Below are positions 55,243-63,733 of a DNA stretch of 64,000 bases, one piece after another (within the stretch, counting starts at the first letter, position 1; the number at the start of each line of letters is the position of its first letter). This stretch comes from Methylococcus mesophilus. GTDB taxonomy: Bacteria; Pseudomonadota; Gammaproteobacteria; Methylococcales; Methylococcaceae. Where the stretch lies: NCBI RefSeq assembly GCF_026247885.1, contig NZ_CP110921.1, positions 3,851,501-3,915,500 of the forward strand. Direction: 5' to 3'. The notes under the pieces are model-generated. The model searched no databases, was not told the DNA's origin, and was given only the letters and a program-made list of their open reading frames with translations. The position numbers and the translations under genes are program-made.

Positions 55243-55929
55243 GTGGCACAAGGCTTTTTCATTACGGGTACGGGCACGGGGATCGGCAAAACCCGTGTTT
55301 CCCTGGCGCTGATACGCGAACTGCGCCGAAGGGGATTCCGGGTCGCCGCCATGAAGCCGGTGGCAACCGGCGCGGTGTGGAGGAATGGCAGTCTGCGTCA
55401 TGAGGACGCCGAACTCCTGCTGGCGGCGGCGAACGTCGAAGCGGCCTACGACGAGGTAAACGCTTTCGCCTACCAAACGCCGACTTCGCCCCATATCGCC
55501 GCCAGTCTGGAGAGCCGGCCCGTCGACATCGATGCGATCGTCGCTCACAACGAAGCACTGGCGAGCCGGGCCGATTGGGTGATCGTGGAAGGCGTCGGCG
55601 GATGGGAAGTGCCGTTGAACGATCACGAGAAGGTATCCGATCTCGCCGAGGCGCTGCGCTGGCCTGTGGTGCTGGTCGTGGACCTGCGTCTGGGCTGCCT
55701 GAATCATGCGCTGCTCAGCGCCGCGGCGATCGGCCGCTCCTGCGTGCGCCCGGCCGGGTGGATCGGCAATGTGATCGAGCCCGAGTTCCCCTATCTGGAC
55801 GAATACCTCCGCACCCTGGACGAATCGCTGCCGGAGCCGCGTCTGGCCCTGCTTCCATGGTGCCCGGATGGCCATCCGGAATCTTCCGGGCTGGTCCTGT
55901 CGGCGGCGTTCGAACAGTGGGCGGGATGA
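55243..55929 (+). CDS. bioD: dethiobiotin synthetase
   Basis: A 228-residue ATP-dependent carboxylase forming the ureido ring. The P-loop is GTGTGIGKT (9-17). Further motifs are MKPVATGAVW and VIVEGVGGWEVPL. The start is GTG at 55243, 9 bases after the bioC stop. It closes bioBFHCD. No bioA gene for the preceding transaminase step is present in the window. Confidence 0.94.
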   Translation: MAQGFFITGTGTGIGKTRVSLALIRELRRRGFRVAAMKPVATGAVWRNGSLRHEDAELLLAAANVEAAYDEVNAFAYQTPTSPHIAASLESRPVDIDAIVAHNEALASRADWVIVEGVGGWEVPLNDHEKVSDLAEALRWPVVLVVDLRLGCLNHALLSAAAIGRSCVRPAGWIGNVIEPEFPYLDEYLRTLDESLPEPRLALLPWCPDGHPESSGLVLSAAFEQWAG

Positions 55930-56031
55930 GTCGCTGCGCTCCCCATCGGGGCTGGTCAGCCGACCGGTTCGGTGATACCGTCCGCCGTGCTGGAATTCCC
56001 CAGCGCACCAGACAATGTAAGGAGTCGCAAG

Positions 56032-56415
56032 ATGCGTAAGCCGATTGAAAAACTGATCCTGGTTGGGGTCGCGGTTATAGGCCTCGCCGGCCCGGTCTGC
56101 GCGGAGGAGCCGGCTGCAAGCCAAAAGCCCCAGGCTTCCGGCGGAATGGGCGGCATGATGGGGGGCGGCGGCATGATGAGCGAGGAGCAGATGGATCAGC
56201 GCGTCAAGATGATGCAGGATCACATGCTGCAGATGCACGAGATCATGGACAAGATCCAGGCGACGACCGACCCTGCGGAAAAGGAGAAGCTCAAACAGCA
56301 GCAGCGCGACATGATCAAGCAGCACATGAAAGCGCATCATCAGATGATGATGCAGATGCAGCATCAGGGCGGAATGAGTCACGGCGGAAGCGCGGGAGCT
56401 GCGGCCAAGCCCTGA
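56032..56415 (+). CDS. secreted Met/His/Gln-rich protein
   Basis: A 127-residue protein with a signal peptide (residues 1-25, ending GPVCAEEP). The mature part has GGMGGMMGGGGMM, then a helical region dense in Met, His, Gln and Lys (MDQRVKMMQDHMLQMHEIMD, MKAHHQMMMQMQHQGG). This composition suits binding of copper or another soft metal in the periplasm, as in Met-rich copper proteins. The ATG at 56032 has AAGGAG upstream. It is 6 bases before the beta-CASP gene. No specific family is recognised. Confidence 0.7.
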   Translation: MRKPIEKLILVGVAVIGLAGPVCAEEPAASQKPQASGGMGGMMGGGGMMSEEQMDQRVKMMQDHMLQMHEIMDKIQATTDPAEKEKLKQQQRDMIKQHMKAHHQMMMQMQHQGGMSHGGSAGAAAKP

Positions 56416-56421
56416 TTCCCG

Positions 56422-57780
56422 ATGGAACTGGGCTTCTTCGGCGCCACCGGGACGGTCACCGGTTCCAAATATCTGGTGACCGAGGGGCAGAGCCGCATTC
56501 TCGTGGACTGCGGGCTGTTCCAGGGATTCAAGCAGCTCCGGCTGCGCAACCGCGAGCCTTTCCCGGTGGCGCCGGACAGTCTCGAGGCACTGGTTTTGAC
56601 CCACGCGCATATCGACCACAGCGGTTATATCCCTCTGCTGGTGCGCAACGGTTTCGCCGGACGCATCCATTGCACCCCGGCGACCCTCGATCTCTGCCGG
56701 ATCCTGCTGCCCGACAGCGGCCACCTGCAGGAAGAGGAAGCCGAGTACGCCAACCGGCGCGGTTTCTCACGCCATCATCCGGCCTTGCCGCTATACACGC
56801 GGGAAGATGCCGAGCGTTGCCTCGATTTGTTCGAGCCGGTCGATTGCGGCCGCGAGGTGCGGTTGGGCGGCGAATTCCGGTTCCGCTTCCAGCCGGCGGG
56901 ACATATCCTCGGGGCGGCTTCGGTGGTGCTCCGGGGCCGGCGTTCCTCCCTCGCGTTCTCGGGCGACCTGGGGCGGCCGCAAGATCCGACCATGCGCAGC
57001 CCGGCGCCTTGCCCGGCGGCCGATTTCCTCGTGGTCGAATCCACCTATGGCAACCGCCGCCACGGCGCGGAAGACCCGGTGGAAGCGTTCGGGGACTACA
57101 TCGGACGGACCTTTCGCCGCGGCGGTGTCGTGCTGATCCCAGCGTTTGCCGTCGGCCGTGCCCAGACCGTGTTGTACTGCATCCACCGTTTGAAGGCTGC
57201 CGGGAAAATGCCGGATGTTCCCGTCTACCTCGACAGTCCGATGGCCGTCGACGCCACCGAGTTGTTCGGCCGTTATCGCTCGGAGCACCGGCTTTCCTCC
57301 GCGGAGGCCGAGGCGGTGTGCCGGACCGCACGCTACGTCAATACCGCAGAGGAGTCCAAGGGGCTGAGTGCCAGCCGGATGCCGATGATCCTGATCTCGG
57401 CGAGCGGCATGGCGACCGGCGGACGCGTGCTGCACCATCTCAAGGCCTTCGCTCCGGACCACCGCAATACCGTGCTGTTCACGGGCTTCCAGGCGCCGGG
57501 GACGCGTGGCGCGGCAATTCTGGGCGGCGCCGAAGCGGTCAAGATCCATGGCGAATACGTTCCGATCCGGGCCGAGGTGGGGCTGGTCGAAAACTTGTCG
57601 GCCCATGCCGATTGGGGTGAAATTCTCGACTGGCTGCGTCAATCGCCCAAACCGCCGCTCCAGACGTTCATCACCCACGGCGAGCCCGAAGCGGCAGATG
57701 CACTCCGTTTCCGGATCGAGCATGAACTTGGCTGGGACTGCCGGGTGCCCGAATACCGCGAAACGGTCGGTTTGGGATGA
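56422..57780 (+). CDS. beta-CASP metallo-beta-lactamase (RNA-processing-type) nuclease
   Basis: A 452-residue protein with MBL motif THAHIDHSG (H61, H63, D65, H66), the HILGAASV and FSGDLGRPQ segments, a beta-CASP insert (about 190-365) with DSPMAVDAT, and the C-terminal RMMBL domain (EIHGEYV-like KIHGEYVPIRAEV, SAHADWGEI). This is the architecture of CPSF73-like RNA nucleases found in many bacteria. The substrate is unknown. It follows the Met-rich gene by 6 bases, possibly by chance rather than function. Confidence 0.9.
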   Translation: MELGFFGATGTVTGSKYLVTEGQSRILVDCGLFQGFKQLRLRNREPFPVAPDSLEALVLTHAHIDHSGYIPLLVRNGFAGRIHCTPATLDLCRILLPDSGHLQEEEAEYANRRGFSRHHPALPLYTREDAERCLDLFEPVDCGREVRLGGEFRFRFQPAGHILGAASVVLRGRRSSLAFSGDLGRPQDPTMRSPAPCPAADFLVVESTYGNRRHGAEDPVEAFGDYIGRTFRRGGVVLIPAFAVGRAQTVLYCIHRLKAAGKMPDVPVYLDSPMAVDATELFGRYRSEHRLSSAEAEAVCRTARYVNTAEESKGLSASRMPMILISASGMATGGRVLHHLKAFAPDHRNTVLFTGFQAPGTRGAAILGGAEAVKIHGEYVPIRAEVGLVENLSAHADWGEILDWLRQSPKPPLQTFITHGEPEAADALRFRIEHELGWDCRVPEYRETVGLG

Positions 57781-57801
57781 GCCGTGAGGATTACGGAGAA
57801 T

Positions 57802-57830
57802 TTGACATTTTTTGGGCATCAACTGAATAT
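57802..57830 (+). promoter_or_regulatory. candidate sigma-70 promoter
   Basis: A perfect TTGACA (57802-57807) is followed 17 bases later by GAATAT (57825-57830), a weak -10. It would drive the secreted-protein gene starting at 57974. Confidence 0.35.
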
Positions 57831-57973
57831 CTTGTGCGCCGTCTCCGCCTGATCGCTTGCGAGAAGCGGGGCAGCATGAAATTAAGGAACAGAGGCGAGC
57901 GAATTCCTGGTGTGTACAACGCGTACATGCGGCGTTCCTCGACGTATCTCAACATTAAGGAAATGGTGATACT

Positions 57974-58657
57974 GTGAAAAAATCTTTTGTCAGTCTGGCA
58001 ATGGCCGGGGTAACGGCGCTGAGTGGAACCGCTTTGCCGATGGCTGCAGCCCATGCGGAAGCAGCCTGCTATGTTTCGGAGACTTTCCCGAATGAGCGCA
58101 TCGTGATCGACGTGGAAAAGCAGGGTGTGATCGTCAGCAACTGGTACGATCTGGTCGCCCTTCTGTTCGGCGGTAAGCAGACCGCTTACAGCGCTCATGG
58201 CAAACACGTCTATGCTACGGAAGACGCTCCGGCAGAGGTAGCCGCCCAGGCCGCCACGAACTGGGTCTATTGGATGGCCGCGACGACCGGCACCGTGGAC
58301 ACCGGCGTGGCTTACTGGGGCAACAGGCCGGGCTTGCAGCCAACCGACACGGGCGCGCACATGGGCCTGGTTTCGGAGTGGGTCAGAGGTGACCGGGAGA
58401 TGGGCGGCGAAACCTGGGCCCTGCCGGTGACCCTCGACTGCGGTTCCACAGAAACCAGTCCGACGCCGTATGCCTGGGAATGCCAGGTCTACAACGAGTT
58501 CGGCGCCTATTGGGGAGCCGTCCACTACACCAAGGTGGCCAAGGCGGCGGACGACGAGCGCTGTAATCTGTTCCAGGCGGTGCCAGGAGTCGCCGTTCCC
58601 GTTTTTGCGGAGCCCGCAAGTTTCGGTCCGCAGAGTTATAACGGCGAGTCCAAATGA
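57974..58657 (+). CDS. secreted protein of unknown function
   Basis: A 227-residue protein with a signal peptide (MKKSFVSLAMAGVTALSGTA, cleavage near AAHAEAA). The start is GTG at 57974, with AAGGAA about 11 bases before. The mature protein has four cysteines (ACYVSET, LDCGST, WECQVY, ERCNLF) that could form two disulfides, many aromatic residues (NWVYWMAATTG, FGAYWGAVHY) and no recognised catalytic motif. It appears to be transcribed alone, between a promoter-like site and a strong terminator. I do not recognise the family. Confidence 0.7.
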   Translation: MKKSFVSLAMAGVTALSGTALPMAAAHAEAACYVSETFPNERIVIDVEKQGVIVSNWYDLVALLFGGKQTAYSAHGKHVYATEDAPAEVAAQAATNWVYWMAATTGTVDTGVAYWGNRPGLQPTDTGAHMGLVSEWVRGDREMGGETWALPVTLDCGSTETSPTPYAWECQVYNEFGAYWGAVHYTKVAKAADDERCNLFQAVPGVAVPVFAEPASFGPQSYNGESK

Positions 58658-58756
58658 TTTTTCCGGTCGGCGGAATCTCCGGGGGACTTTGACAACTCCC
58701 GAAGAGGAAGCCGGGCGTGTGTTCATCGCGGCTCGAGCACACGTTTCCCCCGCCGG

Positions 58757-58801
58757 GCCCGAAGGCGGACGGTTCTTGCGCCGTCCGCCTTCGGGCATTT
58801 T
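58757..58801 (+). terminator. intrinsic terminator between convergent genes
   Basis: A perfect 16-base stem (GCCCGAAGGCGGACGG and its complement) with an 8-base loop is followed by ATTTT. It lies between the secreted-protein gene and the Nif3 gene. Confidence 0.82.
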
Positions 58802-58807
58802 GGTTCC

Positions 58808-59575
58808 TTATGCCGGGTTTACACTCGGGATGAATCGGCACGCTACGTCCAGATCGCGTCGGATCCGTTCCATCAGGGCCTGAATGCCGAACCGCTCGGT
58901 GGCGTTGTGTCCGCCGGCATACATATGTATCCCCGCCTCCTGCGCCTCGTGCCAGTCGTGTTCGCTCATTTCCCCGCTGATGTAGGCGTCCAGGCCCGCC
59001 TTTGCCGCCTCGGCCCAGCCGCCGTTGGCTCCACCGGTGATGATCCCGACCGTGCGGACCGGCGCCGTCGCATCCGGCGTGGCCAGCAGCACCGGATGTT
59101 CGAGGATTTCCGCCAGCCGCTCGCGTAGCGCCGAAGCCGGCAGCGTCACCTGCAGCTTGCCCCGAACACCGGTCGGGCAGCCCTGATGGTCGCCGAACGG
59201 CGCCTGTTCGCCCAGGCCGATCCTGTGTCCCAGCACCGCCGCATTGCCGATTTCGGGATGGGCGTCGAGCGGCAAGTGGTAGGCGAATAGATTAATGGCA
59301 TTGCGCACCAGCGGAAACACCCGCCCCGCGAACGGTCCGACCAGCGGCCGTGCACCGTGGAATGTCCAGAACAGGCCGTGATGCACGATCAGAGCGTCGG
59401 CCTGCCATTCGGCGGCCGCAGCGACGGAATGGGCCGTCGCGGACACCGCGAAGGCGATCCGCCGGATTTCCTCGCGTCCCTCGATCTGCAGGCCATTCGG
59501 GCCATAATCGGCGAACGCGCCGGGATTCAGCAGCACAGCGAGGAATTGTTCGAGAGCGGAGCGGGTGGTTGCCAT
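58808..59575 (-). CDS. Nif3-like dinuclear metal-centre protein
   Basis: A 255-residue protein of the Nif3/YbgI family, forming toroidal hexamers with two metals per subunit. Metal ligands are in DALIVHHGLFW and FAYHLPLDAHPEIGNAA, and at the end in MSEHDWHEAQEAG and GGHNATERFG. The substrate is uncertain; in other organisms it is annotated as GTP cyclohydrolase-like. It is divergent from the adenylate-forming enzyme gene. Confidence 0.9.
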   Translation of the reverse strand: MATTRSALEQFLAVLLNPGAFADYGPNGLQIEGREEIRRIAFAVSATAHSVAAAAEWQADALIVHHGLFWTFHGARPLVGPFAGRVFPLVRNAINLFAYHLPLDAHPEIGNAAVLGHRIGLGEQAPFGDHQGCPTGVRGKLQVTLPASALRERLAEILEHPVLLATPDATAPVRTVGIITGGANGGWAEAAKAGLDAYISGEMSEHDWHEAQEAGIHMYAGGHNATERFGIQALMERIRRDLDVACRFIPSVNPA

Positions 59576-59667
59576 GGAGCGCGTTGCAAGCCGTGTTGGA
59601 ACCTTCGATTATCCCTCAAGTCACAGTGGTTCTATCATCCTCAATCTTCCGACCTCGAGACAAGCCC

Positions 59668-61164
59668 ATGACCGTCCCCCTTCTCGCCGATCAGCCGATG
59701 CGGTTTCTGGATAGCTCCCTGGAGGATTTGATGGCCGAGCGATTCGCCTGCGACCCCGGTGCTGCCGCTCTCTCGCTATTCCAGCGTGCGGCGGCGGAAG
59801 TGCCGGCCTACCAGTCCTTTCTGGCGACCCATGGCATTCGTCCGGACGCCGTGCGGACCCTCGCCGACTTCGCCCGCCTGCCTCTGACCGACAAGCCCAC
59901 CTACATGCAGGCCTATCCTTTGCCCGAACGCTGCTGGGGTGGGCGTCTGGCGGCTTGCGACAGAATCGCGGTGTCTTCCGGTTCGACCGGCAAACCGACT
60001 TTCTGGCCGAGAGCCTTGCACCACGAACTCGACATTGCCTTGCGGTTCGAGCAGGTGTTCCGGGATGCCTTCCAGGCCCACGCCCGCAGCACCCTGGCGG
60101 TAGTGTGTTTCGCCCTGGGGAACTGGGTCGGCGGCATCTACACCACCTCGTGTCTATGGCATCTCGCCCGCAAGGGGTATCCGGTCACGGTGGCGACGCC
60201 CGGCAACCGCTCCGACGAAATTTTCCGGGTGATCGGCGAGCTGGCGCCGCACTTCGAGCAGACGGTGCTGCTAGGTTATCCGCCGTTCGTCAAAGACGTG
60301 ATCGATAGCGGTGCGGCCGCGGGGATTCCCTGGGAGCACCATGCGGTGAAGCTGGTGTTCGCCGGCGAAGTGTTCAGCGAGGAATGGCGCTCCCTCATCT
60401 GCGCCCGGATCGGGTCCGACTCCCCCTGCTATGACACCGCATCGCTTTACGGCACGGCCGATGGGGGCGTCCTGGGCAACGAAACGCCTTTGAGTATCGC
60501 CATACGCCGCTTTTTCGCTGCTCATCCCGAGGCGGCCCGCGAACTGTTCGGCGAGTCCAGGCTGCCGACGCTGGTGCAGTACGATCCCTTGAGCCGCTAT
60601 TTCGAATTGCACGACGGTACGCTGGTGGTGACCGGCGACAACGGTGTGCCCCTGATCCGCTACCACATCGCCGACCGGGGCGGGCTGGTCGGCTACGCCG
60701 AGATGCTGGACTTCCTGCGCGACTGGGACGCGCGCGATCTCGCCGAATACGGATTCGATCCGGCCTGGGGCGAACGGCCGTTGCCTTTCGTCTACCTGTT
60801 CGGGCGGGCAGATTTCACCGTCTCCTATTACGGGGCCAACATCTATCCGGAGAATGTGACGGTCGGGCTGGAACAGGCCGGCATCGTCGATTGGGTCAGC
60901 GGCAAGTTCGTCCTCGAGGCGCCAGAAGACTCGGCGGGCGACCGCGAGCTTCTGGTGACGGTGGAACTGTTGCCGGGCGTGGAGGCAGACGACGCCAAGG
61001 CAGCGAGAATCGCCGAGTCGGTGCGGACGGAACTGCTGCGCCTCAACAGCGAATTCGCCCATTACACGCCGGACGCGCGGCAGACCCCCCACGTCGTTCT
61101 GCGGCCCTTCGCAGATCCGGAGTACTTTCCCGCCGGGGTGAAACACCGCTATACGAGGCGTTAG
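59668..61164 (+). CDS. PaaK-like adenylate-forming enzyme
   Basis: A 498-residue enzyme of the phenylacetate-CoA ligase / coenzyme F390 synthetase type. The phosphate loop is VSSGSTGKPTFW, followed by LYGTADGG, RYHIADRGGLVGY and LFGRADFTVSYYGANIYPENV near the end. The usual acyl-adenylate chemistry is expected, but the acid and acceptor are unknown. The ATG at 59668 (MTVPLLADQPMRF) is chosen; the upstream frame overlaps the divergent Nif3 gene. It converges with the DJ-1/PfpI gene, overlapping it by 4 bases. Confidence 0.8.
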   Translation: MTVPLLADQPMRFLDSSLEDLMAERFACDPGAAALSLFQRAAAEVPAYQSFLATHGIRPDAVRTLADFARLPLTDKPTYMQAYPLPERCWGGRLAACDRIAVSSGSTGKPTFWPRALHHELDIALRFEQVFRDAFQAHARSTLAVVCFALGNWVGGIYTTSCLWHLARKGYPVTVATPGNRSDEIFRVIGELAPHFEQTVLLGYPPFVKDVIDSGAAAGIPWEHHAVKLVFAGEVFSEEWRSLICARIGSDSPCYDTASLYGTADGGVLGNETPLSIAIRRFFAAHPEAARELFGESRLPTLVQYDPLSRYFELHDGTLVVTGDNGVPLIRYHIADRGGLVGYAEMLDFLRDWDARDLAEYGFDPAWGERPLPFVYLFGRADFTVSYYGANIYPENVTVGLEQAGIVDWVSGKFVLEAPEDSAGDRELLVTVELLPGVEADDAKAARIAESVRTELLRLNSEFAHYTPDARQTPHVVLRPFADPEYFPAGVKHRYTRR

Positions 61165-61817
61165 GCCGCATACTCGATGTCTTTCGAATAGAGGTCGTAG
61201 GCCGCGCCGTATTCCATCACCCGCGCCACCTCGCGGATGAAATCTTCGCCGTAGCCGGCCCTGCGCAGCAGATGGAATCCGATTTCCATGCCGGAGCTGA
61301 TTCCGCCGCCGGTGACGATGCGGCCGGCGTCGACGACGCGCGCCCGGCTGATGCGGCAGTTTGGGGCGAGTTCCGCCAGGCGGTCGATCGGTGTCTTGCC
61401 ATGGCCCGATTGCTCCACCCGGTCGGGTTCCTTGCGGTTGGTGGCGGCTTTGCCGTCGAGCAGGCCCATCCGGCCGTAGATCCAGGAGCCGGTGCAGACA
61501 GAGACCAGCAGGGTGGATTCCGGCAGGGCGCGGATGAAGTCGTGCAGCCTGCCGTTGTTGATCTCCTGGCGGGTGCCGAATCCCCCGGGGATCAGAAAGG
61601 CGTCCATCGCCGGACGGTCGTTGAATGCGTGGTTCGGCAGCACCGTGAAGCCTGCCTGGGCTTGAACCGGCCGCAGCGATTCGGCTACGAAGAAGGCGTC
61701 CAACTCGGGGTCGAAACGGCGAGCGACCGAGAACACGCCGTAGGGCGCGGCGAAGTCGACGATCTCGAGATCCTTGCAAAGGTAGATTCCCAGGCGGAAT
61801 CCGGGTTTGACGGGCAT
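61161..61817 (-). CDS. DJ-1/PfpI-family protein
   Basis: A 218-residue class I glutamine-amidotransferase-like protein, nearest by eye to the isonitrile hydratase / AraC-sensor subgroup. The nucleophile elbow is VSVCTGSWIYGRMGLL. Where related hydrolases have TTHW after the elbow, this protein has ATNRKE, so a catalytic His is missing at that place. GGAG lies before the ATG at 61817. It is divergent from a TetR regulator, with palindromes between them, and is probably its target. Confidence 0.82.
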   Translation of the reverse strand: MPVKPGFRLGIYLCKDLEIVDFAAPYGVFSVARRFDPELDAFFVAESLRPVQAQAGFTVLPNHAFNDRPAMDAFLIPGGFGTRQEINNGRLHDFIRALPESTLLVSVCTGSWIYGRMGLLDGKAATNRKEPDRVEQSGHGKTPIDRLAELAPNCRISRARVVDAGRIVTGGGISSGMEIGFHLLRRAGYGEDFIREVARVMEYGAAYDLYSKDIEYAA

Positions 61818-61845
61818 GGCGGTTCTCCGGAGGATGGGCGGTGAC

Positions 61846-61873
61846 TTGAATGATACAGACCTGTCTCTATCAT
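61846..61873 (+). promoter_or_regulatory. tetR promoter with overlapping palindromic operator
   Basis: TTGAAT (61846-61851) and TATCAT (61868-61873) with a 16-base spacer form a promoter for the TetR gene. It is covered by a palindrome with arms ATGATACAGAC (61850-61860) and GTCTCTATCAT (61863-61873), one mismatch. The arrangement implies autorepression. Confidence 0.6.
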
Positions 61874-61879
61874 TGACGA

Positions 61880-61895
61880 GACAGACCCCTCTGTC
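61880..61895. promoter_or_regulatory. second operator-like palindrome
   Basis: GACAGA and TCTGTC, separated by CCCC, lie just before the TetR start and share the CAGAC/GTCTG theme of the operator upstream. Confidence 0.5.
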
Positions 61896-61898
61896 AAG

Positions 61899-62489
61899 AT
61901 GGATGCCATGAGAACCGAAAACCCTGGCACGGCGCGCGAACGCATTCTGGAAACCGCCCTGCGGCTGTTTTATCGGCAAGGCATACGCGCCACCGGCGTG
62001 GACAAGATCATTGCCGAATCGGGCGTGGCCAAGATGTCGTTCTACCGGAATTTTCCGTCGAAGAAGGATCTCGTGCTTGCGTTCCTGGACCGGCGCCATG
62101 CGTTCTGGATGGACTGGTTCAAGGCGCGTATCGAAGCGCAGAGCGAGCGGGAAGGGCGGTTCCGGCTGGGCTTTATCGCCGGGTTCCTGAGGGAATGGTT
62201 CGAGTCGCCCGATTTCCGCGGCTGCGCCTTCATCAATACTGCCACGGAGACCGTGGACCTTTCGGCGGAGGAACGCCGACGGGTGTTGGACCACAAGCAG
62301 GAACTGATCGACTACCTCGCCGGTCGGCTCGATGCGGCCGGTCGGGGCGAGTCCGGGCGCGTGGCCGCGCTGGCGTTACTGATCGTCGACGGTGCCATCG
62401 TGCGTGCCCAAATGACGGGAGACCCGGGGATCGCCGACGATGCGCAGAGCCTCCTCGACATGCTGGACCGGGAGGTCGCGTCCGGGTGA
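61899..62489 (+). CDS. TetR-family regulator
   Basis: A 196-residue repressor. The N-terminal helix-turn-helix is clear (RERILETALRLFYRQGIRATGVDKIIAESGVAKMSFYRNFPSKKDLV). The ligand-binding domain has FRGCAFINTATE, a motif common in TetR proteins of the AcnR/YxaF type. The start is ATG 61899 or 61908. It is divergent from the DJ-1/PfpI gene and overlaps two palindromes at its promoter, which fits control of both genes. Confidence 0.88.
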   Translation: MDAMRTENPGTARERILETALRLFYRQGIRATGVDKIIAESGVAKMSFYRNFPSKKDLVLAFLDRRHAFWMDWFKARIEAQSEREGRFRLGFIAGFLREWFESPDFRGCAFINTATETVDLSAEERRRVLDHKQELIDYLAGRLDAAGRGESGRVAALALLIVDGAIVRAQMTGDPGIADDAQSLLDMLDREVASG

Positions 62490-62515
62490 AGACCTGCAGC
62501 GTCCGGCGGCGCAAG

Positions 62516-63733
62516 TCAATAATGCCGGAGCCGCTGTTCGCGGTAGCCGTCGATGCCCTCCGACGTGGGGTTGACCTCGATTGGCAACTCGGCCGCCTTC
62601 GGCAGGCAGTGCCGGACCGACAGGGCATTGAGACTCTCGGGTGCCGGCACAGGCCGAGCGGCAGGATCGGCTTGGTCCAGGCGGCAGCCGTAAGTCGTCA
62701 GCCGGTAATGTGCCGCGAAAATCCCGATAAATCCGATTGTCAGCCAGAAGTCGGGCACTCCCAGATGGTGGCCTGTCACGCCGATTCCGCCGAGAATTCC
62801 ATTGATGCCGACCAGGAGCCAAGAGGTTTGTCCAGGGGTCAGGTTCTTCCGCAGAAGGATGTGGTGGAGATGCTCGCGGTCGGCCACGAAGGGGTTGCCG
62901 CCCCGCAGTCCCCGCTGAAGCATCAGCCTGACCGTGTCGATGACCGGCAACGCCAGCACCCAAGCCACAGCAATGGGGGAGAGGATGCGGTTCGGGCCGC
63001 CTTCCACCATTTGGATGGCGATCCAGGCAAGGGCGAAGCCGAGCAGCATGCTGCCGGAATCGCCGAGGAATACCGAAGCTTTTTTGCGCAAGGGATGGCG
63101 CATGTTGTAGGCGGCGAAGCCGAGGATGGCCGCCAGTAGTATCCATTCCTTGAGCGGAATCGCTTGGTCGGCGAGCCAAGTCGCGAAGATGAACCACGAC
63201 ATGGCGGTTAGGGCACAGCCCGAGGCCAGCCCATCGATTCCGTCCGACATGTTGAAGGCGTTGATGAATCCGACGGTGCACAGCACCGTGAAGGGGATCG
63301 CGAACAGACCCAGCCGCAGCGACCCCGTGCCGACGATGTCGCCGAGGTCGTGAATCATCTTTTCCCCCCAGATCACCATGATCAGGGCGGCCCCGATTTC
63401 GGTCGCAAGGCGGAAGCGCGCGGACAGGCCGTAAAGGTCGTCGACCAGGCCGACCGCCAGGACGAAGCCCATCCCCAGCAGCAATATCGGAGAGACGATT
63501 TCGGCGCCGCAGCCTGAGGCGACGACGAAGCCGCCGTAGATGGCCAGCCCGCCCGTGAGCGGAATCAGCCCCTCGTGTGTCTTGCGCCCTCCGGGCCGGT
63601 CCACCAGGCCGAAGCGCTCGGCGGGTTTACTCAACAGATGGACGAGCAGCGCGGTGAATGCGAGCCCCCCTCCCGAGACCAGGACCGGAGTCGCGTTGCT
63701 CAAGTAGCCAAGGATATCCTCGATCATTGCCAT
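62516..63733 (-). CDS. WecA/MraY-family undecaprenyl-phosphate sugar-phosphate transferase
   Basis: A 405-residue polytopic membrane enzyme that transfers a GlcNAc-1-phosphate-type sugar to undecaprenyl phosphate to start O-antigen or enterobacterial-type polysaccharides. The catalytic motifs are LAVGLVDDLYGLS, NAFNMSDGIDGLAS and SVFLGDSGSMLLGF, and the cytoplasmic His loop is REHLHHILLRK. About eleven helices are seen. A hydrophilic C-terminal tail of about 50 residues extends beyond the usual WecA. No other polysaccharide gene is visible to the right edge. Confidence 0.85.
   Translation of the reverse strand: MAMIEDILGYLSNATPVLVSGGGLAFTALLVHLLSKPAERFGLVDRPGGRKTHEGLIPLTGGLAIYGGFVVASGCGAEIVSPILLLGMGFVLAVGLVDDLYGLSARFRLATEIGAALIMVIWGEKMIHDLGDIVGTGSLRLGLFAIPFTVLCTVGFINAFNMSDGIDGLASGCALTAMSWFIFATWLADQAIPLKEWILLAAILGFAAYNMRHPLRKKASVFLGDSGSMLLGFALAWIAIQMVEGGPNRILSPIAVAWVLALPVIDTVRLMLQRGLRGGNPFVADREHLHHILLRKNLTPGQTSWLLVGINGILGGIGVTGHHLGVPDFWLTIGFIGIFAAHYRLTTYGCRLDQADPAARPVPAPESLNALSVRHCLPKAAELPIEVNPTSEGIDGYREQRLRHY

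Noticed and set aside
57777-57977. 66-residue ORF after the beta-CASP gene
   Set aside because: It overlaps the promoter-like region of the next gene, has no family features, and its composition is not protein-like.
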